Positions 23,677 through 31,467 of a stretch of DNA of 64,000 nt are shown here, piece by piece. The translations under genes were made by a program, and so were the position numbers. A model generated the notes under the pieces. The model was not told the origin of the DNA. It made no database searches and saw only the letters and a list, made by a program, of their open reading frames with translations. Position 1 is the stretch's first letter. Every line of letters begins with the position of its first letter. The stretch is from positions 1,060,037-1,124,036 of the forward strand of contig NZ_JBFUPK010000002.1 of assembly GCF_041355105.1 (NCBI RefSeq), read 5' to 3'. Source of the stretch: Terriglobus sp. RCC_193. GTDB lineage: Bacteria > Acidobacteriota > Terriglobia > Terriglobales > Acidobacteriaceae.

Positions 23677-24051
23677 TTACCTTACCTTGTCATTGCGGTC
23701 CGACGGACGACGGTTACGGCGAAGCAGTACGACAGCGGCTGTGATGACCGACAGCGGCAGAAACCAGAGCAGCAACAGGCTGATCTCGCTCCCTGCGTCC
23801 GCACCCAGGTCCACAATGCGTTTCCAGATACCGGTCACATCGGAGATGCTTTCGTCGGTAACGTGGAGTACGGCAGCAGCAATGAAAAGCAGCAGAGCGG
23901 AGCAGACAACAAACGGAACAATCAGGTCACGCGTGGTGCGCTTGCGCTCCCGCATGGCGGTGGCACGCTGACGGATGATGCGGTGAGTACGATTGACCAC
24001 CGCCGCGCGTGCATCGAACCCTGGGGTGCGCGGGTCTTCCGAAATCGCCAT
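23677..24051 (-). CDS. Two-helix membrane protein, likely sigma-factor partner
   Basis: A 124-aa protein. A basic cytoplasmic N-terminal ~45 residues (VNRTHRIIRQRATAMRERKRTTRD) is followed by two transmembrane helices (DLIVPFVVCSALLLFIAAAVL and ISLLLLWFLPLSVITAAVVLL) with a short acidic loop. Its start (ATG 24051; TTG 24057 is also in frame) abuts the sigma-factor stop. The position is that of an anti-sigma factor, but no zinc-binding H-x3-C-x2-C motif is present, so the role is inferred from context. Confidence 0.6.
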   Translation of the reverse strand: MAISEDPRTPGFDARAAVVNRTHRIIRQRATAMRERKRTTRDLIVPFVVCSALLLFIAAAVLHVTDESISDVTGIWKRIVDLGADAGSEISLLLLWFLPLSVITAAVVLLRRNRRPSDRNDKVR

Positions 24052-24053
24052 GC

Positions 24054-24764
24054 TCAAGAGAGCCCTCCCTGAGCGGCCGTCCTTGGGACGAGGTTCCGCT
24101 CGCGACGGAGCTTCTCAATCTGCGGCTTCAGCGCGGCCAGGCCGCGATACAAGCGCGACTTCACCGTGGAAAGCGGAGACTTCGTGACAGCTGCAATCTC
24201 TTCCAGCGCCATTTCCTCATGGAAGCGCAGTACCAGCACTTCGCGATAGGACGCGTGCAGGTCCAGCAGCACGGCGCTTACTTCTGCGGCATCTTCGCGC
24301 GAGCAAAACTGCTCAAACGGCGAAGGCCCGTCGATTGCAATCTCGAAGGGGCGCTCATCATTGCCCGGGTCCTGCAGTTCATCCAGCGATGTCATGGTGC
24401 GTTTGCGCGAGAGATCAATGGCCAGGTTACGGGCGATGGTGAACAGCCACGTATCAAAGCGGGCCTTGCCGTTGTACTGTGCGCCGCGCAGCAGCACGCG
24501 CATCCAGGTTTCCTGAAAGAGGTCTTCGGCGGTTTCGCGTTTGCCGGTGAGGAAGGTCAGGTAACGCATCAGGCGGTGCTGATAGGTGTCGATCAGGCGA
24601 TCCAGAAGCTCGGGGTCCTGCTGTTTCAGGCCGTACGCGATCGCCGCGTTTTCCTGCTCGCTGGCTTCCAGCATTGCCGCCGAAATGGACAAGGCACCCA
24701 CACCGTTGTTGACGTGGGGTTGGCCGGAAAAGACTCGGCTCCCGAAAGAATTTTCTTTCAGCAT
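24054..24764 (-). CDS. ECF-type RNA polymerase sigma factor
   Basis: About 236 aa. Region 2 is DPELLDRLIDTYQHRLMRYLTFLTG with AEDLFQETWMRVL, then ARFDTWLFTIARNLAIDLSRKR. Region 4 is LHASYREVLVLRFHEEMALEEIAAVTKSPLSTVKSRLYRGL, with the HTH at its end. An unusual linker rich in Asp/Pro (DELQDPGNDERPFEIAIDGP) separates the two. The start is uncertain (ATG 24764 or later ATGs; no good Shine-Dalgarno at any). It heads a three-gene operon and is divergent from rlmB. Confidence 0.88.
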   Translation of the reverse strand: MLKENSFGSRVFSGQPHVNNGVGALSISAAMLEASEQENAAIAYGLKQQDPELLDRLIDTYQHRLMRYLTFLTGKRETAEDLFQETWMRVLLRGAQYNGKARFDTWLFTIARNLAIDLSRKRTMTSLDELQDPGNDERPFEIAIDGPSPFEQFCSREDAAEVSAVLLDLHASYREVLVLRFHEEMALEEIAAVTKSPLSTVKSRLYRGLAALKPQIEKLRRERNLVPRTAAQGGLS

Positions 24765-24891
24765 GAGGAAAAGTTGTCCCTGAAATACACGAAGGTGTGC
24801 GATACGGTTCGGCCTATCCATTCTAGGGTGGTGAACGGCCGATGAAAAGCACTATTTTCCGCTACGGATTGCCTCCGCGTAGACTAGGAGG

Positions 24892-25683
24892 ATGGAGATT
24901 CTCTTCGGGCTCCATCCCGTCACCGAAGCCGTCCGCGTACGGCCCCAAGACCTGGACCACGTCACTGTCCTTTCCGGCCCGTCCAACCCACGTGTTGCCG
25001 CCCTGCTGGACCTTTGTCGCGCAGCCCGTGTTCGTGTCAGTCATGGCAGCCGGGAAGAGTTGCAGCGCATGAGCCGAAGCGAAAACCACGGTGGCGCGGT
25101 GGCGTTCCTGAAAGAGCGCAAGTTGCTGACGATTGAAGACTTAATTCATTCCGGTGGCGATGCGAAGCGGTTCTTCCTGGCGCTGGATGGGGTGGAAGAT
25201 CCTCACAATATGGGCGCCCTGCTGCGTACGGCGGATGGCGCTGGCGTGGATGGGGTGCTGCTGCCGGAGCGACGGTCGGCTCCCCTGAGCGGCGCCGCGG
25301 CCAAGGCGTCTGCCGGGGCAACTGAGCATGTTCGCGCGGCGAAAGTTACCAATCTGGTGCGCTCCCTGGAGGAGCTGAAGAAGCACAATATCTGGATCAT
25401 CGGGCTGGACGAGCGCGGCACCATGGACTATGACCAGTTCGACTTCAACACGGACATCTGCCTGGTGATGGGGCGCGAGGGGGCAGGGCTGCATGACCTG
25501 ACGAAGCGCACCTGCGATTTCCTGCTGCGTATCCCGATGGCGGGGGCGGTGCCGTCGCTGAATGTGTCGGTGGCGGGAGCGGTTGTGATGTATGAGGCTG
25601 CACGCCAGCGGCGCGTGAAGCAGCATCCTGCTGCCGAAGTGCCTGCCAAAGCGTCCAAGCCACGGAAGGGTCTCGGCTCGTAG
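24892..25683 (+). CDS. rlmB: 23S rRNA 2'-O-methyltransferase, TrmH/RlmB family
   Basis: A 263-aa SpoU methyltransferase. A short N-terminal substrate-binding domain (ILFGLHPVTEAVRV) is followed by the knotted catalytic domain with motif 1 DGVEDPHNMGALLRTADG (the N and R are catalytic or cofactor-related), motif 2 LVMGREGAGL and motif 3 IPMAGAVPSLNVSVAGA. It would methylate a guanosine in 23S rRNA. The exact site (G2251 in E. coli) is inferred from overall similarity. It is followed 24 bp later by the M1-like protein. Confidence 0.9.
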   Translation: MEILFGLHPVTEAVRVRPQDLDHVTVLSGPSNPRVAALLDLCRAARVRVSHGSREELQRMSRSENHGGAVAFLKERKLLTIEDLIHSGGDAKRFFLALDGVEDPHNMGALLRTADGAGVDGVLLPERRSAPLSGAAAKASAGATEHVRAAKVTNLVRSLEELKKHNIWIIGLDERGTMDYDQFDFNTDICLVMGREGAGLHDLTKRTCDFLLRIPMAGAVPSLNVSVAGAVVMYEAARQRRVKQHPAAEVPAKASKPRKGLGS

Positions 25684-25707
25684 CCGCCCATTTTCTGAAA
25701 GATTTTC

Positions 25708-27945
25708 ATGTCGCATTCCCATCCACATCGGCTCCTTCCGTACCTGCTTGCGGCGGCATCGCTGCTGCCTGTTGCGTCCCTGGCGCAGCAGGCTGAACCG
25801 CAACAGCCACCCGCGCCCAAGGGTACTGTGCTGTTTGAGCGACACGACGATCCTGTTGCACCGGAAGAAGAGCAGCCCGCTGCTGTTCCGGCGAAGCCCG
25901 GTGTTTCTTCCAGCGCGCATCCGCCGCGTTTGCGCAGACGCAGCCCCGACGATGCCGCAGATACCGAAGGCGCACCGGTGGAAGTGGCACAGCCTGCGTC
26001 CGTGGAATCTTCTTCCAGTAGTTCCGGCGAGATGGCGGCTACGTCTCCCATCGTTGTTACAGAAGCCGATCTTGCCGCGGCGGCGAAGGTGCCTGCCGAG
26101 GCGCGCCGTGCGCCGCTGGTTGCTGGGCGCGATCTGGATATCCATCTGAATACCCATACAGGCGTATCCGAAGTTCGTGCGCAGATTACGGTGAAGAATA
26201 CGGGCACGCAGCCGCTTTCGGTGATTGCGTTGCAGATTTCCGGCGCGTTGAAGTGGGAGAGCGCGCGGATTGCGCAGGGTAGCTCGCTCAAGCTGGAACA
26301 GCATCACCTGCGTGACGATCTGGACCATACGGGTGTGGCTTCAGAAGCTGTGTTTACGCTGCCGGAAGCCCTTGCGCCGGGCGCTGTCGTCACACTGGAC
26401 CTTTATTACGGCGGCACGATTGTTGCCAGTGGAGCGCGTCTGCTGGAGCTGGGTGCGCCTGCGGAAGCTGCTGTTCGTACGGATTGGGATACGGTCACGG
26501 ACGCGTTTACCGGCCTGCGAGGCATGGGCAATGTTCTTTGGTATCCCGTTACGGGCGATGCCGCGCTTCTGAAAGACGGAGCGGCTGTGCCGAAGGCCGT
26601 GGGAGCGAGTCGCGCGCGTGAAGTGGAGAGCGCGTTTGCGCTGCATCTGACGCTGGAATATGAGGGATCGCAGCCAGATGCCGCGTTCTTCTGCGGGAAC
26701 CGCCAGGCGTTGACTGCTGTCGCAGAGGGGATTGCAACGGCGACATGGTCGGTGGCAAAGCTGGGGCCGCGTACGCCGTCGTTGTTTGTCACGCTGGCAG
26801 CGCCGCAGGAAGTGGCTGGTGGATTGGTGCGGGTTGTGACAGACGCGGCGGATCGTGCGGCTTCCCTTGGCGATGCCGCTGCTCGTCTGCGTCCGATGCT
26901 GGAACAGTGGCTGGGACCCAAGCCTTCGCGTCCGCTGGATGTGATTGATCTGCCGATTCCGGATGCCGCTGGATATGCGGATGGCGCGTTGCTGGTTGCT
27001 CCGCTGCGGACGGCGCAGCCTGCGGCGATTGCGCCTTCGCTGGTGGTTCCTCTGACGGCGGCGTGGCTCCCGGATGGTCTTGAGGCGGCATGGCTTCGCG
27101 ATGGTATTCCGGAGTTCATGCAGGCACTGTGGGCTGAACGCGGCAACGACCGCAGCGCGGCTTTGGCCGGTCTTGCGGCGGAATCGAAGCGCCTGCAAAA
27201 GATGGAAGCGGATGCTGCACCGCAGGTCAGTTCTTCGTCTTCGGATGCGCCGGTTGCCGATGGTCCGGTGACGCCGCTGTCGACGTGCACGCAGCCATCC
27301 TGTGCGCGTGTGCGCTCCGCATACGTTCTGCAGATGCTGCGAAACATTGTCGGTGAGGAAGCGCTGCAGGGAGCGCTGTCCGGGTGGCGATTGAGACAGG
27401 AAACCACGCCCGGCTCTGCTGCGCAGGAGACGGCAAGTTTTCAGCAGATGGTGCAGCAGGTGGCCGGGACGAAGAAGCTGGACTGGTTCTTCCAGAGCTG
27501 GATTCAGGGTGCGGGATCTCTACCGCAACTGGAGATTGCCGCAATTGCACCGCGCAAGATTGAACGTGCCGGTGCACCTGCAAACCTGTTGCCGCAGCGC
27601 CAGCAAGTTTATGGTGGACCCATTGGCAGAGAGGTGCAGGCACCGCCAGACGATCCGCGTGCTCAATGGGGTGGAAGCAAGGAAGTGGCGCAGGCGGGGT
27701 CCTGGCTGGTTGCGGTTGAGGTGCAGAATACCGGGGGAACGGATGCAGAGGTTCCTGTGACCGTACGCGCCGGGACACTGACCAATACGCTTCCTCTGCG
27801 CATTCCAGCACACGGTAAGGCGACGATCCGTATTCCGTTTGAAGCGGAGCCGTCGGAGGTGTTGGTGAATGATGGCAGCGTGCCGGAAGCAGGTCTGTCA
27901 ATGCATCGCCGCACCATTACCATTGCTCCGGCCTCCTCCCGCTAA
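25708..27945 (+). CDS. Secreted M1-peptidase-like protein without the zinc motif
   Basis: A 745-aa protein with signal peptide (LLAAASLLPVASLAQQ) and a Pro/Ala/Ser-rich region to residue ~115. Residues ~145-220 form a beta domain (DLDIHLNTHTGVSEVRAQI) like the N-domain of M1 aminopeptidases. The middle contains AAWLRDGIPEFMQALW, aligning with the WLNEGFA segment of M1 enzymes but with Asp in place of the zinc-ligand Glu. No HExxH is present anywhere. LDWFFQSWIQGAG resembles the M1 helix DWFFxQW. It is therefore likely a pseudo-enzyme with a scaffolding or binding role. A C-terminal beta domain closes it. Confidence 0.6.
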   Translation: MSHSHPHRLLPYLLAAASLLPVASLAQQAEPQQPPAPKGTVLFERHDDPVAPEEEQPAAVPAKPGVSSSAHPPRLRRRSPDDAADTEGAPVEVAQPASVESSSSSSGEMAATSPIVVTEADLAAAAKVPAEARRAPLVAGRDLDIHLNTHTGVSEVRAQITVKNTGTQPLSVIALQISGALKWESARIAQGSSLKLEQHHLRDDLDHTGVASEAVFTLPEALAPGAVVTLDLYYGGTIVASGARLLELGAPAEAAVRTDWDTVTDAFTGLRGMGNVLWYPVTGDAALLKDGAAVPKAVGASRAREVESAFALHLTLEYEGSQPDAAFFCGNRQALTAVAEGIATATWSVAKLGPRTPSLFVTLAAPQEVAGGLVRVVTDAADRAASLGDAAARLRPMLEQWLGPKPSRPLDVIDLPIPDAAGYADGALLVAPLRTAQPAAIAPSLVVPLTAAWLPDGLEAAWLRDGIPEFMQALWAERGNDRSAALAGLAAESKRLQKMEADAAPQVSSSSSDAPVADGPVTPLSTCTQPSCARVRSAYVLQMLRNIVGEEALQGALSGWRLRQETTPGSAAQETASFQQMVQQVAGTKKLDWFFQSWIQGAGSLPQLEIAAIAPRKIERAGAPANLLPQRQQVYGGPIGREVQAPPDDPRAQWGGSKEVAQAGSWLVAVEVQNTGGTDAEVPVTVRAGTLTNTLPLRIPAHGKATIRIPFEAEPSEVLVNDGSVPEAGLSMHRRTITIAPASSR

Positions 27946-27959
27946 CGGGAAGATTGTTT

Positions 27960-28196
27960 TCAGGCAGCGTGAATGGAAGCGCGAACGAACCGTTCGGACA
28001 TGTATCCGTCCTTATGCATCAGTGCTCTCGCCTGGGAGAGTGCACCACACTCATGCTGCTGCTCATGCTTTGCCAGCGCGGCTTCGCTACTCTCTGTTGC
28101 CACCGTGGAGAAGCATCGGTGGCAGATGGAATCGAAGGTGGCGTCCGGGTTTTTCCGATGAGAATAGATGGCTGCGCCTTGGGCTGCGGTTTCCAT
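27960..28196 (-). CDS. Small Cys/His (zinc-finger-like) protein
   Basis: A 78-aa protein. ATG 28196 follows a good AGGAG site nine bases upstream. The core ICHRCFSTVATESSEAALAKHEQQHEC has a C-x2-C pair and an H-x3-H-x-C cluster, suitable for one zinc ion. The rest is basic. Similar small proteins with this spacing are known to me from other Acidobacteria, without assigned function. It overlaps no other gene and lies convergent with the M1-like gene, separated by 14 bp. Confidence 0.6.
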   Translation of the reverse strand: METAAQGAAIYSHRKNPDATFDSICHRCFSTVATESSEAALAKHEQQHECGALSQARALMHKDGYMSERFVRASIHAA

Positions 28197-28384
28197 AGGG
28201 AAAACTCCTGTGTTGACCGAGGTGTATGAAGTGCGCGAGTCGAACAGGCACAGCCATGTCTGAGCGACTCAAAAACTTTGATTCTCTGATTACACGCCCC
28301 TCTGGGCGTCATTGGCAAATGAAGATATTGCGCTAAAGTTCGATGCACCGCGAATTGGCGTGTTCCCGGCTTTATAGTGGGCGA

Positions 28385-29002
28385 ATGCGTGTGCGCGACC
28401 ATCTTCTGCTGTTCCTGGATCTGATAGGCACCGCGCTTTTTGCGGCGGAAGGCGCTACGACCGGGATCCATGTCCATCTGGATCTGCTTGGCGTGCTGGT
28501 GGTTGCATTTCTTACGGCACTTGGTGGCGGCATCCTCCGCGATCTTCTGCTGGGCGCCACGCCGCCAAACGCTATGCGCGACTGGCGCTATGTGGCCACG
28601 GCTCTCTTTGCCGGATCCATCGTCTTCATCCTGCGTACCCCCATTGCAGCCAGCGGCACAGGCTGGGTGCAGGTGCTGGATGCGGCTGGCCTAAGCCTTT
28701 TTGCTGTGGCCGGTGCTACCAAGGCGATTGAGTACGGGATTCATCCGTTGATGGCCACCATGCTGGGTGGGCTGACCGCGGTGGGTGGCGGTACGCTTCG
28801 CGACGTTCTTATCAACCAGATTCCGAATGTGCTGAAGGCGGATATCTATGCCGCTGCGGCTCTTCTGGGAGCGGCGGTTACCGTCATATTGCGAAAGTCC
28901 GGCGTTAAGCCGCCGATGGCGGATACGGCAGGGATTGTCTGCTGCTTCGCGACACGCATGGCGGCTGTGCATTTCCACTGGAACCTGCCGATCGCCGGTT
29001 GA
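28385..29002 (+). CDS. Trimeric intracellular cation channel (TRIC)/UPF0126 family protein
   Basis: A 205-aa membrane protein. Two tandem copies of the three-helix UPF0126 unit are visible: DLIGTALFAAEGATTG...FLTALGGGILRDLLLG (residues ~10-60) and DAAGLSLFAVAGATKAIEYG...GLTAVGGGTLRDVLIN (~95-150). GGGxxRD is the family's signature in each half. Prokaryotic TRIC proteins are trimeric K+ channels; some relatives were annotated as glycine transporters. ATG 28385 is chosen because the upstream in-frame ATG adds a non-family tail. Confidence 0.9.
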   Translation: MRVRDHLLLFLDLIGTALFAAEGATTGIHVHLDLLGVLVVAFLTALGGGILRDLLLGATPPNAMRDWRYVATALFAGSIVFILRTPIAASGTGWVQVLDAAGLSLFAVAGATKAIEYGIHPLMATMLGGLTAVGGGTLRDVLINQIPNVLKADIYAAAALLGAAVTVILRKSGVKPPMADTAGIVCCFATRMAAVHFHWNLPIAG

Positions 29003-29005
29003 AGG

Positions 29006-29884
29006 CTATCGGCAGGTGGTGGTCAGATGGCCGAAGGTATTTTCCAGCGGAGCGGCGAGACGGCTCACCCTGCCGCAGAGCATGTCGTGATCGCTGCCGG
29101 GAGTCGGATCCAGGTGAACATCCTCGACTGCATAGTGATACTGACCTTCGCTATCCGGCCAGACCATCATGCAATCGGAGCGAATACCAAATCGATAGGC
29201 GGGATGGTGCGTAGCCAACGTTGTCTGTATTTCGAGGGGCAGGCAATCCACGCCGCCGAATTGCTGATACGTGCGTACTACATTGCCCTCTTTGTCCGGG
29301 TTGTAATCCGCTGCGTAAAGCAAGCCACCGTAACGCTGTCCCTGTTCGGCAAGGAAGCGGCAGACAGAAATGGTGCTGTCCATCTGGTTGGCAGTAGGGA
29401 TGCCGTCACGCACCCAGAAGCCATGATGCGTGGCCACGCGCAAGGGTTTTTCATCGCCAGGACGATGCACGCTGCCGGCAATGGCAATGCGATTCTGCGT
29501 CTTCAGAATGAGCGCGTCTGAAACGTCAAGCGGCTTCGTGCGTTCATTGTCTTCGCCCACGCCTTCTAGATCGCGCACAACGCCGTCGCCCCAGGTGTGA
29601 TGAATTTCGATTTCGTCGATTGGCCATCGTGATGCGATGCAGATACCCAATGATTCACGCCTGCCCCAGAAGCTCTGAAGGGTCATGGGAACAAACGAAA
29701 AGTAAGGCAGAGGGCTGAGATACTCCACCATGCTGGCGCGGAAGTCCTGCAGGCAGAGAACGTCAGGAACCACGGCATCAGGATCGGATAGTCCTTTGAG
29801 CCAGGTGACTGTAGATGGTATCTCCCCAGGGGTATTACCGATAAAACGCTCCCCGTTGAGCGACCACACTTGCAGCGGTTCCAT
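29006..29884 (-). CDS. Endonuclease/exonuclease/phosphatase family protein
   Basis: A 292-aa protein from ATG 29884 with a GAGGAG site. Family motifs are VWSLNGERF near the N-terminus, PDVLCLQDF (the metal-binding Glu position is a Gln here), THHGFWV, YAADYNPDKEGN and PGSDHDMLCG (the SDH catalytic pair). It could cleave DNA, phosphoinositide-like or other phosphodiesters. The Glu-to-Gln change is unusual and may reduce activity, though register should be checked. It ends 3 bp from the TRIC stop (convergent). Confidence 0.78.
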   Translation of the reverse strand: MEPLQVWSLNGERFIGNTPGEIPSTVTWLKGLSDPDAVVPDVLCLQDFRASMVEYLSPLPYFSFVPMTLQSFWGRRESLGICIASRWPIDEIEIHHTWGDGVVRDLEGVGEDNERTKPLDVSDALILKTQNRIAIAGSVHRPGDEKPLRVATHHGFWVRDGIPTANQMDSTISVCRFLAEQGQRYGGLLYAADYNPDKEGNVVRTYQQFGGVDCLPLEIQTTLATHHPAYRFGIRSDCMMVWPDSEGQYHYAVEDVHLDPTPGSDHDMLCGRVSRLAAPLENTFGHLTTTCR

Positions 29885-29971
29885 TCGCACTCCTCTTGTC
29901 TGTCGATGTGTGCAGACAATCTCCAAAGTAAAGTGAGGGCATGGTGCATGTGTCCTCACGTATCCCTTTTC

Positions 29972-29983
29972 CTGTACTTACAG
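29972..29983. promoter_or_regulatory. CTGTACTTACAG operator box (site 1)
   Basis: This is a palindrome CTGTA-CT-TACAG, identical to the box at 43603-43614 in front of the AraR-like regulator. It lies in the 333-bp gap between the divergent EEP-family gene (start 29884) and the PfkB kinase (start 30218). No gene is seen in that gap. Confidence 0.6.
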
Positions 29984-30151
29984 CTTGGCCGCTATACCTC
30001 AAGGTTTGCCTAAGTTTTGACAGAAAGACGATGCTAATCCAAAACACCGAAAGATAATTAACGGTCTTGTTATCTGCTGCTGTTTATTACATTGCGTGCG
30101 ATCGCCTATATTTCATGTGGTTCCAGAGTTTCCAGTCACACCCTTCGTGAC

Positions 30152-30163
30152 GTGTAAGTACAG
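30152..30163. promoter_or_regulatory. GTGTAAGTACAG operator box (site 2)
   Basis: Matches the reverse complement of CTGTACTTACAG in 11 of 12 positions. It lies 55 bp before the kinase start and 180 bp from site 1; a further half-site GTGTACTTG begins at 30175. The arrangement fits repression by DNA looping. Confidence 0.55.
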
Positions 30164-30217
30164 CTTTCGCGGACGTGTACTTGCCAGTCATGTTTACCTC
30201 CTCATAGTTTCCATTAC

Positions 30218-31288
30218 GTGCAAAGACAACACCAACAAGAGACCGTAAAGTCGGTCACGGAAGAGGGGCTGCGCGCCTCCGGAGATGTTCATCAATGGTT
30301 CTCGTCTGTTCTGACTCGTATGGAGTCATGCTCATTGGCGGTCTTTGGTGATTTTTGTATTGATGCCTATTGGGACCTGCACGAAGGCGAAGAAGAGTAT
30401 TCGCTGGAGACAGGCCTGAAGGTGCGGCGTGTACGACGGCAGAGGTATTCACTGGGCGGCGCAGGAAATGTGGTTGCGAATATTGCTGCACTGAACGTGG
30501 GACATGTTCAGGCTATCGGCGTCAGCGGAACCGATCCATTCGGAGCGGTGATGCATAGCATGCTGTCGGGTTATCGCAATTGCGGATGCGATGTCATTGA
30601 GGATGCCGCATGGGAAACCATGGTCTACGCGAAGCCATGTATCGGAAACCTGGAAGAAAGCCGCATTGATTTTGGGGCCTTCAACCACTCGAACGGATCA
30701 CTCGCGGAACGCCTGCTGGAGCGGTTGGAGAGTGCTGCAGACAAGTATGACGTGGTGATTCTTAATCAGCAGGTGGAGAACGGCGTGTCTTCAGCGAAGC
30801 TGATCGAACGCATGAACGGCATCATTGCAAATTCGAAGAAGGCAGTGTTCCTTGTGGACGCACGCCACCACCTGGAGAAATTCTCCGGTGCTCTTCTGAA
30901 GGTGAACATGGGCGAAGCAGCGAAGCTTCTCAATGAAGCTCCTGAATCGCTGCATGAAGATGAACGAGCCATCGAGTTTGCAACGCGCATTCACGAACTT
31001 ACTTCCAAGCCAGCGTTTATTACCCGCGGTGACAAGGGAATCGCCGTGGCGGCAGACGGAGGAGTTTCGTTGATCGCAGGATGGCCCATGGAAGGTCCGA
31101 TCGACACGGTAGGTGCAGGCGACACCGTGGTGGCAACGATTGCCGCGGCCCTGGCAACAGGGGCAACACCGCGGGAGGCCGCTACGTTGGCGAATCTGGC
31201 AGCTACCGTCACTGTGAAAAAGCTTCAAACGACCGGCACCGCGTCGCCGGCCGAAATTCTGGCAGCTGCGGGAGTGCGATACCCGTAA
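30218..31288 (+). CDS. PfkB family carbohydrate kinase (RfaE-like)
   Basis: A 356-aa ribokinase-fold enzyme. The N-terminal motif VFGDFCIDAYWD and the segment LGGAGNVVANIAALN are typical of the RfaE/HldE kinase domain; the C-terminal signature DTVGAGDTVVATIAAAL contains the catalytic Asp and anion hole. It phosphorylates a sugar with ATP. The GTG start at 30218 is provisional; the next ATG (30320) would cut into the first strand. Two AraR-like boxes upstream and the TonB receptor downstream place it in the carbohydrate regulon. The substrate is unknown; a heptose role is possible but the context suggests catabolism. Confidence 0.82.
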   Translation: MQRQHQQETVKSVTEEGLRASGDVHQWFSSVLTRMESCSLAVFGDFCIDAYWDLHEGEEEYSLETGLKVRRVRRQRYSLGGAGNVVANIAALNVGHVQAIGVSGTDPFGAVMHSMLSGYRNCGCDVIEDAAWETMVYAKPCIGNLEESRIDFGAFNHSNGSLAERLLERLESAADKYDVVILNQQVENGVSSAKLIERMNGIIANSKKAVFLVDARHHLEKFSGALLKVNMGEAAKLLNEAPESLHEDERAIEFATRIHELTSKPAFITRGDKGIAVAADGGVSLIAGWPMEGPIDTVGAGDTVVATIAAALATGATPREAATLANLAATVTVKKLQTTGTASPAEILAAAGVRYP

Positions 31289-31467
31289 AGCGATCTTTCA
31301 ACTTCGAGCATTGAACAGCCTGGTTAGCGGACGCAAAAAACTTTGCCCGACCGGCCCGGACTAACAGTGCTCAAAATCGCAGGCGAAGCTCCTGACCGTG
31401 TTATTTGCTGTTGATTTCTTTATTTGCAGAAACACTTCGTCCGCGAACAACTAACTGGAGGCAACAA

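Noticed and set aside
29885-30217. Small gene or RNA in the gap before the kinase
   Set aside because: No frame with a ribosome site and no stable long stem apart from the operator boxes; only the regulatory sites are reported.
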